The notes under the pieces were generated by a model. It was not told where the DNA came from. It saw nothing but the letters and a program-made list of their open reading frames with translations, and ran no database searches. Below, in pieces: positions 1-10,614 of a DNA stretch of 64,000 bases. This DNA is from Ursus arctos (Eukaryota; Chordata; Mammalia; Carnivora; Ursidae), in contig NW_026622808.1 of assembly GCF_023065955.2 (NCBI RefSeq), positions 47,690,475-47,754,474 on the forward strand. Direction: 5' to 3'. The stretch's first letter is position 1, and every line of letters begins with the position of its first letter. Both the position numbers and the translations under genes were made by a program.

Positions 1-4
1 CAGT

Positions 5-50
5 GATTCAACAGCTCTTTACTGTGTGCCCATCACGTGCCCAATACCTT
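5..50 (-). repeat. L2/MIR 3'-end-like scrap
   Basis: The stretch reads like the reverse complement of the shared L2 tail (ATTCAACA...TTTACTG...GTGCCC). It is short and diverged, so the family is uncertain. Confidence 0.35.
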
Positions 51-60
51 GAGAGACAGC

Positions 61-322
61 ACAGCATGGCGTTTGAGAGTATGGACTTGAGCCAGGCTGC
101 TTGGGTTAGAAACCCGGGTCTACAACATATCATCTTCATGACCCTGGACACAATACTTGACCTTTTAGTGCCTTAATTTTCTCATCTGTAAAATGGGGAT
201 AATCTCCCTATAACTCTCAAGTGCCTAATTCATAGTGAGGATTAAATGAGTTAATACTAAATGAGTTCATATATGTGAAGCGCTTAGAAGTGAACATGGC
301 CCATTGCAAGCACTATTTAAGT
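61..322 (+). mobile_element. MIR SINE, nearly full length
   Basis: This is an ancient tRNA-derived SINE in plus orientation. Landmarks in order are GGACTTGAGCCAGGCTGC, the core segment CTCATCTGTAAAATGGGGAT, then GAGGATTAAATGAGTTAAT and GTGAAGCGCTTAGAA. The element predates placental radiation and is inactive. It is one of the best preserved MIRs in the window. Confidence 0.9.
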
Positions 323-469
323 CTTTTCCAGTATTAGATCATAGAGAATTTGCCCCCTTGCTGAGGCCAAAATTCTAGGAGCATCCTTCATTTTCCCCTT
401 TCTCTCGTATGGACCCCCACCCCCGGAAAATAATCCATAAATAAATCCTTAGGTCTTTATCTCCAGAAT

Positions 470-1056
470 TTATCTTCCCAAACTACCTACTTTTCTCAGC
501 CTCCACTGCTACCTAGTCTCTGCCACCATTTTCTCTTTCCTGGACCACTGCAACGGCCACGCTCTTACCTCTTCATCATCTGGTCTCCAAAGTAATCAGA
601 ATGATCTTAGTAGATCACAGATCAACCCACTGTGGCTCTGAAAACCCTACCATTGGTTTCTCACTGCAGACAGAGGAAAATGCAAGCTTCTTACTCTGCC
701 TTGTGAAGAGTTATCAGATAAAAAACAGGACTCCCAGTTAAATGTGAATTTCAGGAAAGCAATAGTTTTTTAGTGTAGGTATTTCCCCAATAGTGTCCCT
801 GTATGTGGCCTGGGTTTTCATTTTCTTAGCTGCTAGCCACCAAATCTCCATGTTACTCTTAACGGCAGAACTGTTTTATTATATCCACACCACGTATCAC
901 TTTCCGAAATACTCTTGTTGATTACGGACTTCCACTCACTAGAATTCAAGTGCCACAGGGACACGGACCTTGTCTTTCTGAGTCACCGCTGTATTTTCAG
1001 GATTTAGATCTGTGCCTGGCACATACTGGTACACAACGAATATTTGTTGACTAGAG
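470..1056 (+). mobile_element. L2 LINE 3' end, interrupted
   Basis: Positions 470-705 match the L2 3' region (CCACTGCTACC, CCTGGACCACTGCAACGGCC, TGATCTTAGTAGATCACAGA). Positions 890-1056 match the terminal part (CACTAGAATTCAAGTGCCAC, GACCTTGTCTTTCTGAGTCA, GTGCCTGGCACATACTGG, AATATTTGTTGA). The interval 705-890 is not L2 and includes a separate repeat-like segment near 720-790. No coding capacity remains. Confidence 0.75.
720..790 (-). repeat. Unclassified interspersed repeat fragment A
   Basis: Its reverse complement (ACACTAAAAAACTATTG, then TTCCTGAAATTCACATTTAA) matches the segment at 9855-9955 at many positions. This suggests two diverged copies of one ancient family that I could not name with confidence. 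Confidence 0.45.
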
Positions 1057-1225
1057 AGTAATAACACCCACCAACGCTCTCCTCGTGCTTGCGAGGCTCT
1101 AGGCACTCTGCTAATTACTTTTCACTGTTTACCTCATCGAAACCTCAAAACAATGCTATGAGGTAGGTTCTATTATTACGTCCACTCAATAGGATGTGCT
1201 AAGAATAACAAAGGTTGGGCTTGTT
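1057..1225 (-). mobile_element. MIR SINE fragment, reverse
   Basis: It reads as the MIR reverse complement: CTCTAGGCACTCTGCTAATT, CCTCAAAACAATGCTATGAG, GTAGGTTCTATTATTACGTC. It directly abuts the preceding L2 3' end. Confidence 0.75.
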
Positions 1226-2379
1226 ATTAAGGTATGTTAGCTCCAAATCTGTACTCTGCTAGGGATGCTGGGGCCGCACTCCGCAAGCCCCACGTCTGTT
1301 TTGCCAGCAGCTTCCCGTTAGGTTCGCCCAGAGGGAAGGCTAGAGAAAGAAAGCAGGGAGGAGAGAGGAGACTTGCTCTTGCTGGTTTTGCCTGCTGTTG
1401 CTGTGAGTGTCTCTCCAGCACTGGGTTTTAAACGTGGCAGCCTCCGTTTTCCAGCTGCAGGTCTTTCCATTCCCAGAACCAGGCGCATCAAACTCTTTCA
1501 GAGATATCAGTACCAGCAAGCACCTGAGCCTCAAAGGACTTAGCTCTGGTGAGGCAACGGGGCTGTGGGGGGGTGTGGGGGGGTGTGAGTTGGCGGGGGG
1601 GCTCCTCCCTCAAGCCTCTTACTTTCCCTCCTTCCCATTCCCTCCCCCCCACCATGTAAAACTATGTTTTAATAACCCAAACTCTTCGTTCCCCCTAACA
1701 CTTGGGATGGCAGCAAGCTTTCTGCACTTGGTACCTCTGTGATACCTCAGTGTCCCTTTTGTGCCTTTTTGATTTCCTTATGCATGGTTAATAATCCTTT
1801 CCGTTGAATTCTTTCTGATGAAATGCTTGAGATCTTGACTGATGCCAGAAACTGAGCGCAGAGAATTAACAACCGTATTGACTGACAGCCAAGCAGCAGT
1901 ACGATGCTTACACAATTAGCTTCAATAAAAGGAAGAAAGTTAGAAATGCCCCTGGAGAGGAACAGACAAAACGAAGACCGATTTGGCAGTATCTATTTAA
2001 AACTATTAGAACGGTTCCCAGAAGGCAGGAACATATTGTATGATCTTGGCAACTCCCACTTGGAGCTGGGCAGGGTCAATTCTTAGAAAAGTGATGTTGG
2101 AAAGACAATCCAATAAATGTTCTTTTCACCATTGTTTCGGATCCAACCCAAGGACTGCTTCCTGCACAGAATCTGCTGTGGCAGGTACCCTCAGGTGCTC
2201 CTCAGGGCCACGGAGCTCCTTATTCCTAGCCAGGATTCCATGATGGAGTGGAAAGGGCAGGCTCGAACTCTTACGGTATTCCTTGGGGTGGAGGAGCTTA
2301 TGACCCATTCTGGCCAAAGAACTATAAGAAGAAATGGCTGAAGGAGGCATCTGGGGAAAAGTTGGCTCAGGGAGATGCC
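1226..2379. other. Unassigned DNA, no gene seen
   Basis: No repeat or gene is recognised. Short open frames up to 111 codons occur on both strands without any protein signature. A G-rich tract lies at 1567-1601. Confidence 0.5.
1567..1601 (+). repeat. G-rich tract, quadruplex-forming potential
   Basis: Two runs of seven G are separated by TGT, and a third run of seven G follows within about 12 bases. Long runs can each supply more than one quartet strand, so an intramolecular G-quadruplex is plausible on the plus strand. Confidence 0.6.
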
Positions 2380-2680
2380 AAGAGACTATCCCTCATTAAG
2401 AGCACCCCCTCTGCCTTCTCTTTGCTGCCCTGGCTACCTCCTGCTTCCTGCTCTCAAATGCGGTTGCCATGTTTGTAGTTATGGGTGCCATACTGGACAC
2501 TGATGTACCAGCCCAAAGACGAAGGATTACTGGGGGGGGGGGGGCAGGAAAAAACCTATGTCCTTAATGACATTGTTGAGATGCTAAATCAGCTTAGGAA
2601 TAGCCAGCTTCCGACTTCTTGCTAAGAAAGTAAGACTTATCGTTTAAGTCACTGTTAGTTTTCTGTTCCTTGTATTTTAA
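2380..2680 (+). mobile_element. MLT1-like MaLR LTR relic
   Basis: The 3' part (AAGACTTATCGTTTAAGTCA then TTAGTTTTCTGTTCCTTG) resembles the conserved end of MLT1 solo LTRs of the non-autonomous mammalian ERVL-MaLR class. The 5' part is much weaker, so the left boundary is a guess. A 13-G run (2532-2544) is embedded. Confidence 0.45.
2532..2544 (+). repeat. Poly-G run (13)
   Basis: There are thirteen consecutive G residues. Length in the assembly may be unreliable. Confidence 0.9.
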
Positions 2681-2699
2681 CACATTTTACCTGGTATAT

Positions 2700-2945
2700 C
2701 TTCTAATCCCCCAGCTGGAAGCGTCTTTCCTTTTGGCTCATGGCTCCTTCTTCTGAATTTCCCTATAATTTTGTTTTAGAGTCTGTTTAACTTTCATATA
2801 TGAAAAAGTTTTTTAAATGCATCTTTTTTCTCCCTACCAGACCTCAAGCTATTAAGGCCAGGAACTCTAATTTACCTGGATATTCCACACTGCCTCCAGC
2901 ACAGCACCAAACACATGGTAAATACCTAATAAAGGCATATGCTTA
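2700..2945 (+). mobile_element. L2 LINE 3' end
   Basis: The tail CAGACCTCAAGCTATTAAGG, CCAGGAACTCTAATTTACCT, CTCCAGCACAGCACC, CACATGGTAAATACCTAATA follows the L2 order of motifs. The upstream part (2700-2800) fits L2 more loosely. Confidence 0.7.
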
Positions 2946-3039
2946 CCCTCTACCTCTGCCTTACGCAGAAGATGTAGGGTGAAGTCTACAGCTTATATTT
3001 GCTGTTTAGAATTTGTATTGTGAGAAGAATGCTACTTAA

Positions 3040-3130
3040 AAGCCCCAACTCTGGATTCAGCTGGAACTGGGTACCTCCCTTGGCTCAGCAACATTCGCTA
3101 GGTGGCTCTGGGTAAATTCTTCTACCTCTA
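3040..3130 (+). mobile_element. MIR fragment
   Basis: The core wording CTCTGGATTCAGCTGGAACT followed by GGTGGCTCTGGGTAAATTCT matches MIR in plus orientation. Both ends are missing. Confidence 0.6.
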
Positions 3131-3257
3131 TATTTCACCATGCTCCAAGTTCCCATCTCAGATGCCACCTTCCACATGAAGCAGTCTGTGCTCTTGCTCT
3201 CTCTCTCTCTCCCCAATTTGGAAATATTTTCCTCTTCTTAACTCATCATTCCCTTTT
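3131..3257 (+). mobile_element. L2 fragment
   Basis: The segment CAGATGCCACCTTCCACATG corresponds to the L2 region normally reading as 'CAAATGTCACCTCC...GGCCTTCC'. A short CT run lies inside. The SINE at 3275 inserted at its end. Confidence 0.45.
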
Positions 3258-3274
3258 CTGAAATATTGAATTTT

Positions 3275-3478
3275 TAAAAAAGATTTTATTTATATATTTG
3301 AGAGAGAGGGAGAGAGAGAGCATCAGCATGCACTAATGGGGGGGGGGGGAGTGGTAGAGGAGGGAGAAACAGACTCCCCAAGGAGCAGGGAGCCCAACAC
3401 GGGGCTCGATCCCAGGATCCCAGGATCATGACCTGAGCTGAAGGCAGATGCTTAACTGATTGAGCCACCCAGGCACCC
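3275..3478 (-). mobile_element. Can-SINE (SINEC) with 17-bp TSD
   Basis: This is a full-length tRNA-Lys-derived carnivore SINE in reverse. It reads AAAAGATTTTATTTATAT, a GA-rich body, GGGCTCGATCCCAGGATC (B box), and GAGCCACCCAGGCACCC at its 5' head. The 17-base duplication CTGAAATATTGAATTTT is perfect at 3258-3274 and 3479-3495, so the borders are exact. Such copies carry an internal RNA polymerase III promoter. A G11-12 run sits at about 3338-3349. Confidence 0.96.
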
Positions 3479-3570
3479 CTGAAATATTGAATTTTAAATT
3501 AATTTTTACATATGTGTGATCATTCTACATACATGTTTCTGCTACTTGATGAGTTTCCCTTAATGTGTTT

Positions 3571-3786
3571 TTTTAAATTAAGTATAGTTGACACACAACG
3601 TTTCCTTGGTTTCACGTGTACAACACAGTGATTTGACAAGTCTGTATGTTATGCTGTGCTTACCACAAACATCGCTACTATCTGTCACCGCACAGCGCTA
3701 TTACAATAGTGTTGACTATACTCCCTATGCTGTACCTTTTATCCCCATGACTTATTCATTTCATAACTGGAAACCTGTATCTCCCA
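3571..3786 (-). mobile_element. 5'-truncated L1 3' end with 12-bp TSD
   Basis: It reads as the reverse of an L1 3' UTR (AAATTAAGTATAGTTGACAC, then TTTCACGTGTACAACACAG, ATTACAATAGTGTTGACTAT). The 12-mer CTTAATGTGTTT occurs at 3559-3570 and 3787-3798, marking a classic target-primed insertion of about 216 bp. Confidence 0.88.
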
Positions 3787-3798
3787 CTTAATGTGTTT

Positions 3799-4075
3799 GA
3801 AGATCTTTTCAGTTCTACATATACAGATCCACCTTCTCAGTATAGTATTTAATAGTGTAGATTCATTGGTGTATATTTAATTATTCCAATATTACGAACA
3901 TTTGTGTTGTTTCCAGTTTCTGCCCATTACATCAAATTCTACAATGAACGTCCATGCTTTTTTCTACCAACGTGCAAGTATTTCTCTAGGGCAGACACCA
4001 AGATGCACACGGGTAGATAGAGACACATTTAGAAATTTAGGAGACAACACCAAATGCCTTCCAATTAGGTAGTAA
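3799..4075 (-). mobile_element. Old L1 fragment, reverse
   Basis: GTTGTTTCCAGTTTCTGCCC and ATTCTACAATGAACGTCCAT are the reverse of the L1 ORF2 end/3' UTR. The tail AGGAGACAACACCAAATGCC matches the next L1 segment. The younger L1 at 3571-3786 sits at its edge. Confidence 0.65.
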
Positions 4076-4239
4076 GAGTTAACAGGAGTCAAAATCATCC
4101 AAGGGCTCTTTCTCTGACTTTGCTTATCTTCTCAGATTCTGGAACAAGAGCAGTTAGGGGCCCTTCAGCTGGTCCAAAGAGTGTGTTGCCCTGCTTTGTT
4201 ACCCATTCCCCACTATTCCCCGTCCGTGGGGTGGTGTGG

Positions 4240-4400
4240 GAAAGGAGGGGGAAGGGCACAGGTCTCAGAGGCCACCAGATGGCTCTGCCACATTCCAGCT
4301 GTGTCACCACAGAAGTGGTACCAGACCCACTCTTGTTTCCTTATTTGTGAAACTGGGTGAGAAGAGTTCTCACCGAGGAGACAGATAATGCTCAACGACC
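4240..4400 (+). mobile_element. MIR fragment
   Basis: GGCTCTGCCACATTCCAGCT followed by GTTTCCTTATTTGTGAAACT matches the MIR core in plus orientation. Confidence 0.6.
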
Positions 4401-5617
4401 TCTTCCCCTCATGACCTTCCTCTCCCTTCTCTGTCTTTCCCTGGCATTCTTCAGTCCTTGGAAGCCTATGGGGAGTTTATTGTATTTATATTCCAAATAA
4501 GGGCTGGGGCCGTGGGTTTGAAATAAAGAGGAGCATTGATCTTCGGTAGAGAATTCCATCCTCTGAGACTGTTTGCTTGTACAACACGGGCGGATGTGTC
4601 ACATTCATCTCGGAGTCAGGCCAACATTCTGAGCAAATCCTACCCATTGTCAATCCCCAGTTAATAATGGTTGAACAAATAAATCAATTCTGCGTTCATT
4701 GCAGCACTTCCATGATGACATTCTTCTGGGGACCAGGGGTTTCCAAAGAAAATCAAAGCCAAACCAATCCCTGTTTGCCATTTTGATGACATGATTGAGA
4801 ACTGAGGCATTATCCCTTCAATTTAGGGATGCAAATGTCTCAACGAAACAACAGAAAATGTCTGACATCAGCACTAGAAAAAGGGGAGCGAAACTCAGCA
4901 GAATCCTTGGCAGTGCCAAGGAGGAAGAAGCGTCTGCCGTTTGTTAGAGAGGTCAGATGGAGGGATGACACCGACCAGTGGGTCTGAAAGCAGATAGAGT
5001 CCTTCAGAAGTGCAAGAAGAAAGGAAGCATCTCAGAGTCGGGCCAAACGAAGACCAGGTGAACTAGGTCTGGATAAAGAGAGGACTTTACAGCCCTTACA
5101 ACTCTGTGGAAAGTGCAGCTGCTCCGGGAAGCGCTGTAGTCAGGCAGACGAAATACAGATTTTTCTTGAAAAACATCATGACATTAAGAAAAAGCCTCAA
5201 CAACATTTCAACCAGGTGAAGACTACTCGCGTAGAGGTTGAAAAATTTAGCATATTATGGAAAAACTCCCTGCTGGCCTTTTAATAACCTCCATATTAAA
5301 AATGATACTTCCTTCAAAGGGAAACCTTTTAATACAGATTTTTTAAAGAACCAAGGGTTAGAAAACTTTTCTTAAAAACAAGCAAGCCATCTCATAGGGT
5401 CAATTAAAACTGAGCTTACAGTTTGAGAAACAGCTGAATTCGATTATATGTTTATTCACTTATAATAACTGTAACATGACATATATAATATAAATATATA
5501 ACTTATGTAACATATGATAATAATTATAGATATAACATATAATATATAATATGAATATAACACGAAGTAATAAAAAATGAAATAATATAATTTAGTCTTG
5601 TTATACTAATAATACCT
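4401..5617. other. Unassigned DNA, AT-rich at its end
   Basis: No gene or named repeat is recognised. Positions 5450-5600 are very AT-rich with many ATATAA/TTATAT steps. A block at 4860-5200 is GC-balanced and repeat-free by eye. Confidence 0.45.

Positions 5618-5661
<44 letters not shown>
5618..5661 (+). repeat. (TTTA)n microsatellite
   Basis: About eleven perfect tetranucleotide units are present. Confidence 0.95.
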
Positions 5662-6080
5662 TCTAATAATATCTAGTGCTTATGAAATGCTTTCTATGCT
5701 CTGGGCCTTTAAGCATTAAAACAGGGAGGTGTTCTTAAGTTTATACAAAGAAGCCAAGACTGAGAAAGGTTGCTAACTTGCCCAAGGTCATGCACTTAGT
5801 AAAGGAAGAAGCTGGGATTTTTTAAAAATAAGATTCTATTTATTTGGCAGAAAGAGAGAGAGATTGAGAGCACAAGCAGGGGGAGCAGCAGGCAGAGGGA
5901 GAAGCAGACTCCCAGCTGAGCAGGGAACCCGATGCGGGGCTTGATCCCAGGATCTGGGGATCACGACCTGAGCCTAAGGCAGATGATCAACCGATTGAGC
6001 CACCCAGGCATCCCGAAGCTGGGATTTTAATCAATGTGACGTGACTCCAGAATCCAAGCTTTTAACTACTTGGATGTGAG
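5662..6080 (-). mobile_element. MIR, reverse, split by a SINE
   Basis: The left half has CTTGCCCAAGGTCATGCACT and GAAGAAGCTGGGATTTT. The right half (6029-6075) has GTGACTCCAGAATCCAAGC. Removing the SINE and one TSD copy restores one MIR. Confidence 0.75.
5822..6014 (-). mobile_element. Can-SINE with 14-bp TSD
   Basis: The reverse copy reads from AAGATTCTATTTATTTGGCA through GCTTGATCCCAGGATCTGG to GAGCCACCCAGGCATCCC. The TSD GAAGCTGGGATTTT is perfect at 5808-5821 and 6015-6028. It inserted into a MIR. Confidence 0.96.
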
Positions 6081-7974
6081 GTTCTACTCTGGGCATTATG
6101 ATGCACACGAGATTTTAAGCTAACCTATCCTGAAAGATGCTGCACCTTGTTGGTGAGATCCACATAGACATGAGCAACTCCAACACCAGGCAGAACAGAT
6201 AATGCACCAAGAGAAATTCTGGTAGCAAGCAACAGAAACTGATTGATTTATGCAGTAAAGGAAGGTACCGTGAGGATGTTGATAACATCACAGAATCGCT
6301 GCAAAGATTGATAATGAGTATTAGAGACTAAGTGAGATCATTTGAAAGCAAGGTACTCATCAATGGATTTTCCTTCAACCAGATATAACTATGTTTAATA
6401 CTGAAAGAAGAAAAAAGTTGAAAACGTGAAGATTCGTCTTTCTTAGTTTGCTAAACACAGAAGATGTAGTGTTAACCACGCTGACGATGGTTTCCAAGTT
6501 TCTTCACCTGCTTGTATAATGGGGAATAAAAAGGAATTTTAAGAGTCCGTTTGATTTTCACGCCAGGGCGTTAAGAGGTTATATTTGGAATGTCTCATTG
6601 GTATCATGCAACTGTCAGATTTGGGGAGGAGGCAAAGCAAAGCATAAGTGAAAGGGACCATCAGAGCCCCGCCCCCAAGAATTTTAGCATCTCAGTAAGT
6701 CTCCATGACTTTAGTAAACATCTAAAAAATGTCTCCCAGTATTTATAATGATAAGCCATAGACCAAATCTGTAAAATTTTGAGGCAAGAATTTTGTTTCC
6801 TTTCAGAGATCATTATGACACCAGGACAACTGAGGCTCAGGAAACTTTAGCAGTCGGCCCAGGCAGGATGATGACATCGGGTAAATGATTCTCTCCTTGA
6901 CTTTGAATGTCTGCCACCCTGGCCATCATACATATTTTATGGAACTGCCAACAGCACCTTCCTCCCTTTTTGAAGAGTATAAAGATTAAATTCACTTCTC
7001 TTTCCTTGAGCACACACAGATGGCTTCTCTGCTCCGGGGTTTTGTGTTTTCAAGTCTCTACTTGTAACCTCTCAGAACTCATCTAAAAATATTCCCCAAA
7101 GCTGCAAATCCAGATTTTCAGATCAGGAAATATTCTCTGATTTATGAACTGTACAAGTTGGACGTAACTGACAAAGCCTCATCACTCATCACAGACCATT
7201 TCTCTCCAGCTCGCTTCTCTCTCCCTCCCTCTCTGTGCATAGCTCGGAAGCCCCATTTAAGGTGAGACTGCAACATAGCCCCATTAACCTTGGCAGCCGG
7301 GCAGTCAGCACTGGCCTTTGGCTCTGAGACCAGTCAGTGAGCCCCAGTGCCCGGCCATACTGATTGACATGATATTCTTCTGAACACAGAGCTGCAGCCT
7401 GAATTGCTTTTGGTAAAATTACATTCCGGGCAAACACCTGGATTCGTGCCACTGATTGGACCTGTGCAGACATTTGTCTATCTTCTGAGAATTATTCTTC
7501 AAATGCTGGAAGACATCAAGGTTTACGTATCTCCAAATCCAAAATGAAAAATGAGATCTGGTTTAGGTGTTGCTACCTCTCATACCTGTGGGCCCCTAAT
7601 CAGAATAATAGATTTTCCTCCTTTTGTTTTCCTTTTGCTTGGTGACTTCATATTCTCCTTCCAAGTTTTCCGGGCAAAAGTATAACCAACTCAACTTGGA
7701 ACAACTTCCTGCCCCCGATAGGAAGAGGAAAAAGTCCCTATGCTTCTCCAGTGGTAGGAAGAGATGAGTCTCCCAAGGAAAGAAAAAATCCTCTGGCTAC
7801 ACTTCCCTGACTTGAGAAAGAGCACAACTAGGACACAGGTCTTCTGACTTTGAATCCCTTGTATGTTGGACTTGCAAATCCAACCGTCCACAGTTGCCAG
7901 ATGGGTAATACAAAAAGTGAAGCAGGCCATATTTGTCTTATAATGGCACCAGCAGCCACGATAGTTACTGCTCA
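6081..7974. other. Unassigned DNA, 1.9 kb
   Basis: No gene is recognised. A possible reverse MIR lies at about 6805-6900 (ACAACTGAGGCTCAGGAAAC) but it is weak. Two minus-strand frames of 94 codons (7189-7473, 7691-7975) show no domain, signal peptide or repeat pattern. Confidence 0.45.
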
Positions 7975-8285
7975 CCGAATAGTCTGTGTCCTCCCTTACA
8001 GTTAGCGTAGGGCCATGTGACTATTTCTGACCAATGGATCGTGCATGGAAACAACTGTCTCTTCCAGGTCAGGGCTGTTAACAGCTAGTGTTTCTATTTA
8101 CTATTTCTCTCTTCCTTGGTGGTCGTGACTTTGGATTTCAAGTCTTCCATTGCAAGATGGAGATAGTCCCCAATCTGTGTGCTACAGTAGGCAAGGTAGA
8201 AAGAAATCTTAGCTGTTAAGCCACTGAGATTTTTCAAGTTTTGTCCAGAGCGGCAGCTAATGTTAATTACCCAAATGTGACAACT
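7975..8285 (+). mobile_element. MLT1 MaLR solo LTR
   Basis: The wording GGGCCATGTGACTATTTCTG, ACCAATGGATCGTGCATGG and the end TTAAGCCACTGAGATTTTTC ... GCAGCTAATGTTAATTACC matches MLT1 LTRs from start to finish. No internal region is seen, consistent with a recombined solo LTR. Confidence 0.8.
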
Positions 8286-8359
8286 TAAATTGTATATTTG
8301 AATACAGATATGCTTTGTTTATCGAACATTCTCAATGAAATATGTTGTCTCTTATTTTT

Positions 8360-9690
8360 CTTAAAAAATCTAAAACTTGCAAACCATACATTAGATATGG
8401 GGTCCATATCCAAAATACAAAAAGAACTCCTCTAACTTGGGGTACGTGGGTGGCTCAGTAGGTTAAGCAGCCAGCTCCTGATTTCGGCTCAGGTCATGAT
8501 CTCAGGGTCATGAGATCGCGTCCCGAGTTGGGCTCCTCACTGGACATGGAGCCTGCTTAAGATTCTCTCTCTCTCTCTCCCTCTGCCTCTCCCCCCAACT
8601 CATGCTCTATCTCTCTCTAAAATAAATAAATGAAATCTTTAAAAAAAGAACTCATATAAAATAAAAACAATAAAAAATTCTATTAGAAAATGGACAGAGG
8701 AACTAAATAGACATTTTTCCAAAGGAGACAACCAGATGGTACATGGAAGGATGCTCAACATCACTCATCATCAGGGAAATGCAGATCAAAACCACAATGT
8801 GATAGCACCTCACACCTATTAGAATGTCTATCATTAAGAAGACAAGAGATAACAACTGTTGGGCAGGTTGAAGAAGAGGGAACCCTTGTGCACTGTTGGT
8901 GGGAATGTAAAATGGTGCAGCCACTGTGGGAAACAGTATGGAGGTTCCTCAAAAAACTAAAAATAGAGCTACCATATGATCCAGCATTCCACTTCTGGGT
9001 ATATATTTTGAAAGAAAATGAAAACAGGTTATTGAAGAGATAACTGTACCCCCATTTTTATTACAGCATTATTCACAATAGCCAAGATATGAAAACAACC
9101 TAAATGTCTGTTGACAGATGAATGAACAAGAACTATACAAAAAAATATATATGTAAGTATATAAAATGAATATCTATTTAATATATCTATATACACAAAG
9201 TGAAATATTCAGCCTCAAGGAAGAAGCAAACAGCTGCAATATGGACAGACCTTGAGGTCATTGTGCTAAGTGAGATCAGTCAGGCAGAGAGAGAGAGAAA
9301 TTCTGTACGCTATCACTTATATGTGGGATCTAAAACAGCCCGACTCACAGTGGAATGGTGGTTACCAGGGGCTTGGGGTGGGGGAGGCTGGGGGATGTTA
9401 AAGGTACAGACTTGCAACGAGTACATAAGTAGGTTCTGGAGCTCTAGTGCACAGCATAATGACTGCACTCGACAATACTGTATTATAAACTTCAAACTGG
9501 CTAAGAGACTAGATCTTAATTACTGTCACCACAAAAAAGACATGATAATTATATGACATGATAGAGATGTTACCCAAAGCTATGGTGGTTACCATACTGC
9601 AATATATAAATGTATAAACTCAGCACACTGTAACCTTCAACTTACAAATGTTACATGTAAATTACATCTAATTGTAAAAGTTAAAAAAGA
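8360..9690 (+). mobile_element. L1 3' end (ORF2 C-terminus + 3' UTR), SINE-interrupted
   Basis: Plus-oriented L1. GGTCCATATCCAAAATACAA, then (after the SINE) CAAAACCACAATGTGATAGC, CACTGTTGGTGGGAATGTAA and CCATATGATCCAGCA encode the ORF2 C-terminal region. The 3' UTR follows, with CTTATATGTGGGATCTAAAA and GTGGTTACCAGGGGCTTGGG. ORF2 is broken by frameshifts and is not functional. The 118-codon frame at 9200-9556 lies in the 3' UTR and is fortuitous. Confidence 0.93.
8439..8644 (+). mobile_element. Can-SINE inside L1
   Basis: Reads TGGGTGGCTCAGTAGGTTAA (A-box region), GTCATGATCTCAGGGTCATG, a CT-rich body and AAATAAATGAAATCTTT tail. A degenerate TSD beginning AAAGAACTC is found at 8421 and 8645, which is the native L1 sequence at this point. 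Confidence 0.93.
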
Positions 9691-9694
9691 AACT

Positions 9695-9850
9695 AATAAT
9701 GTTAGTGGCTAATATTTATTTTGTCATCTCAATGTCTCTTTATTATCCCCAGTTTCTAGAAGTGAAAACTGAGGCACAGAGACGCTATGCAACTTGCCAA
9801 ACAAAGGTCACGGACCAAGTGGAAGTAGAGTTGGTAGATTAAACAAATAA
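9695..9850 (-). mobile_element. MIR, reverse
   Basis: CTTTATTATCCCCAGTTTCT, GAAAACTGAGGCACAGAGAC and AACTTGCCAAACAAAGGTCA are the reverse complement of the MIR core. Confidence 0.8.
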
Positions 9851-9854
9851 AAAT

Positions 9855-9955
9855 ATATGGGACATACTTACACTAAAAATCATTCAACGTTTATCTGAAC
9901 TGCAGATGTAATTGGCTTTCCTATTTTTTTTTTAAAAAGCTGGCAACCCTGAGTA
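9855..9955 (+). repeat. Unclassified interspersed repeat fragment A, second copy
   Basis: GGGACATACTTACACTAAAA, ATCATTCAACGTTTATCTGA ... GCTGGCAACCCTG resembles the reverse complement of 720-790. Family name not assigned. Confidence 0.5.
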
Positions 9956-9959
9956 AGGA

Positions 9960-10035
9960 GGGCCTATCAGAATTTGTCCCCAGACAGTCTGACTCTGAGT
10001 CCATGAGCTTCACCATATGCTCCTCTACTTCCCAG
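9960..10035 (-). mobile_element. MIR 5' part, reverse
   Basis: GAATTTGTCCCCAGACAGTC, TGACTCTGAGTCCATGAGCT, TCACCATATGCTC matches the reverse of the MIR head. Confidence 0.6.
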
Positions 10036-10334
10036 GCTATTTTCAGTTTTATATTTTTATTAAAAACATGAGTAAATGCAGTATTTCGTGTTCCTCTCAA
10101 CTCTATTTTTGACAGCAAACAAATACAAGTGGAGTAAGTAAAATGACAAGTGGCCAATGTGTCAGAACCACAAATTCAGTCACACAACAGGGAGTAGTGG
10201 GGACTATGACAAATTTGAGACCATATGCTTCATCTAAAGAGAGCAGTTTCTGCCAAGGGTTGTAGACTGTTGCCACGTGGGCATGCAGGCTTCTTTAAAG
10301 AAACCAGAAATCTAGATTTTTTTTTTTTTTTTGG

Positions 10335-10470
10335 TGATGTTCTCCTATGTTAAGATGTTGGCAACTCAATTAAAGTAATTATAATCTTGCATGGGTCCAC
10401 ATAGTTCAAGCCATACAGAACGGGTCTGTAGGCTGGAATCAAGCTCTGGGTCACCGGGTGTGATTTCTGC
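10335..10470 (+). mobile_element. hAT/MER-type DNA transposon relic
   Basis: AAGATGTTGGCAACTCAATT and GAACGGGTCTGTAGGCTGGA resemble non-autonomous hAT elements of the MER group. A T-rich run precedes it (about 10317-10332). A possibly related copy in the other orientation lies at 36080-36250. Exact family not determined. Confidence 0.4.
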
Positions 10471-10614
10471 ATTCACAGGAAGAATCTTCCTAACCCATTG
10501 TTGCATGAGGTTGCTGGGAACTCTCAACCTCTATACTGCCTTCTCCCCTTGGAGGAACTAGCTTTAGGACTATACTATAAAACTGGCTGTCATTATTAGG
10601 TGTATATTTAACTG

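Noticed and set aside
1904..2086. 60-codon frame considered as a ribosomal-protein pseudogene
   Set aside because: Only a very short charged stretch was reminiscent; no collinear match could be supported.
5618..5661. Regular repeats considered as a CRISPR array (also 31342-31378, 61430-61527)
   Set aside because: They are microsatellites without unique spacers, in a mammalian genome.
9200..9556. 118-codon plus-strand frame
   Set aside because: Lies entirely in the L1 3' UTR.
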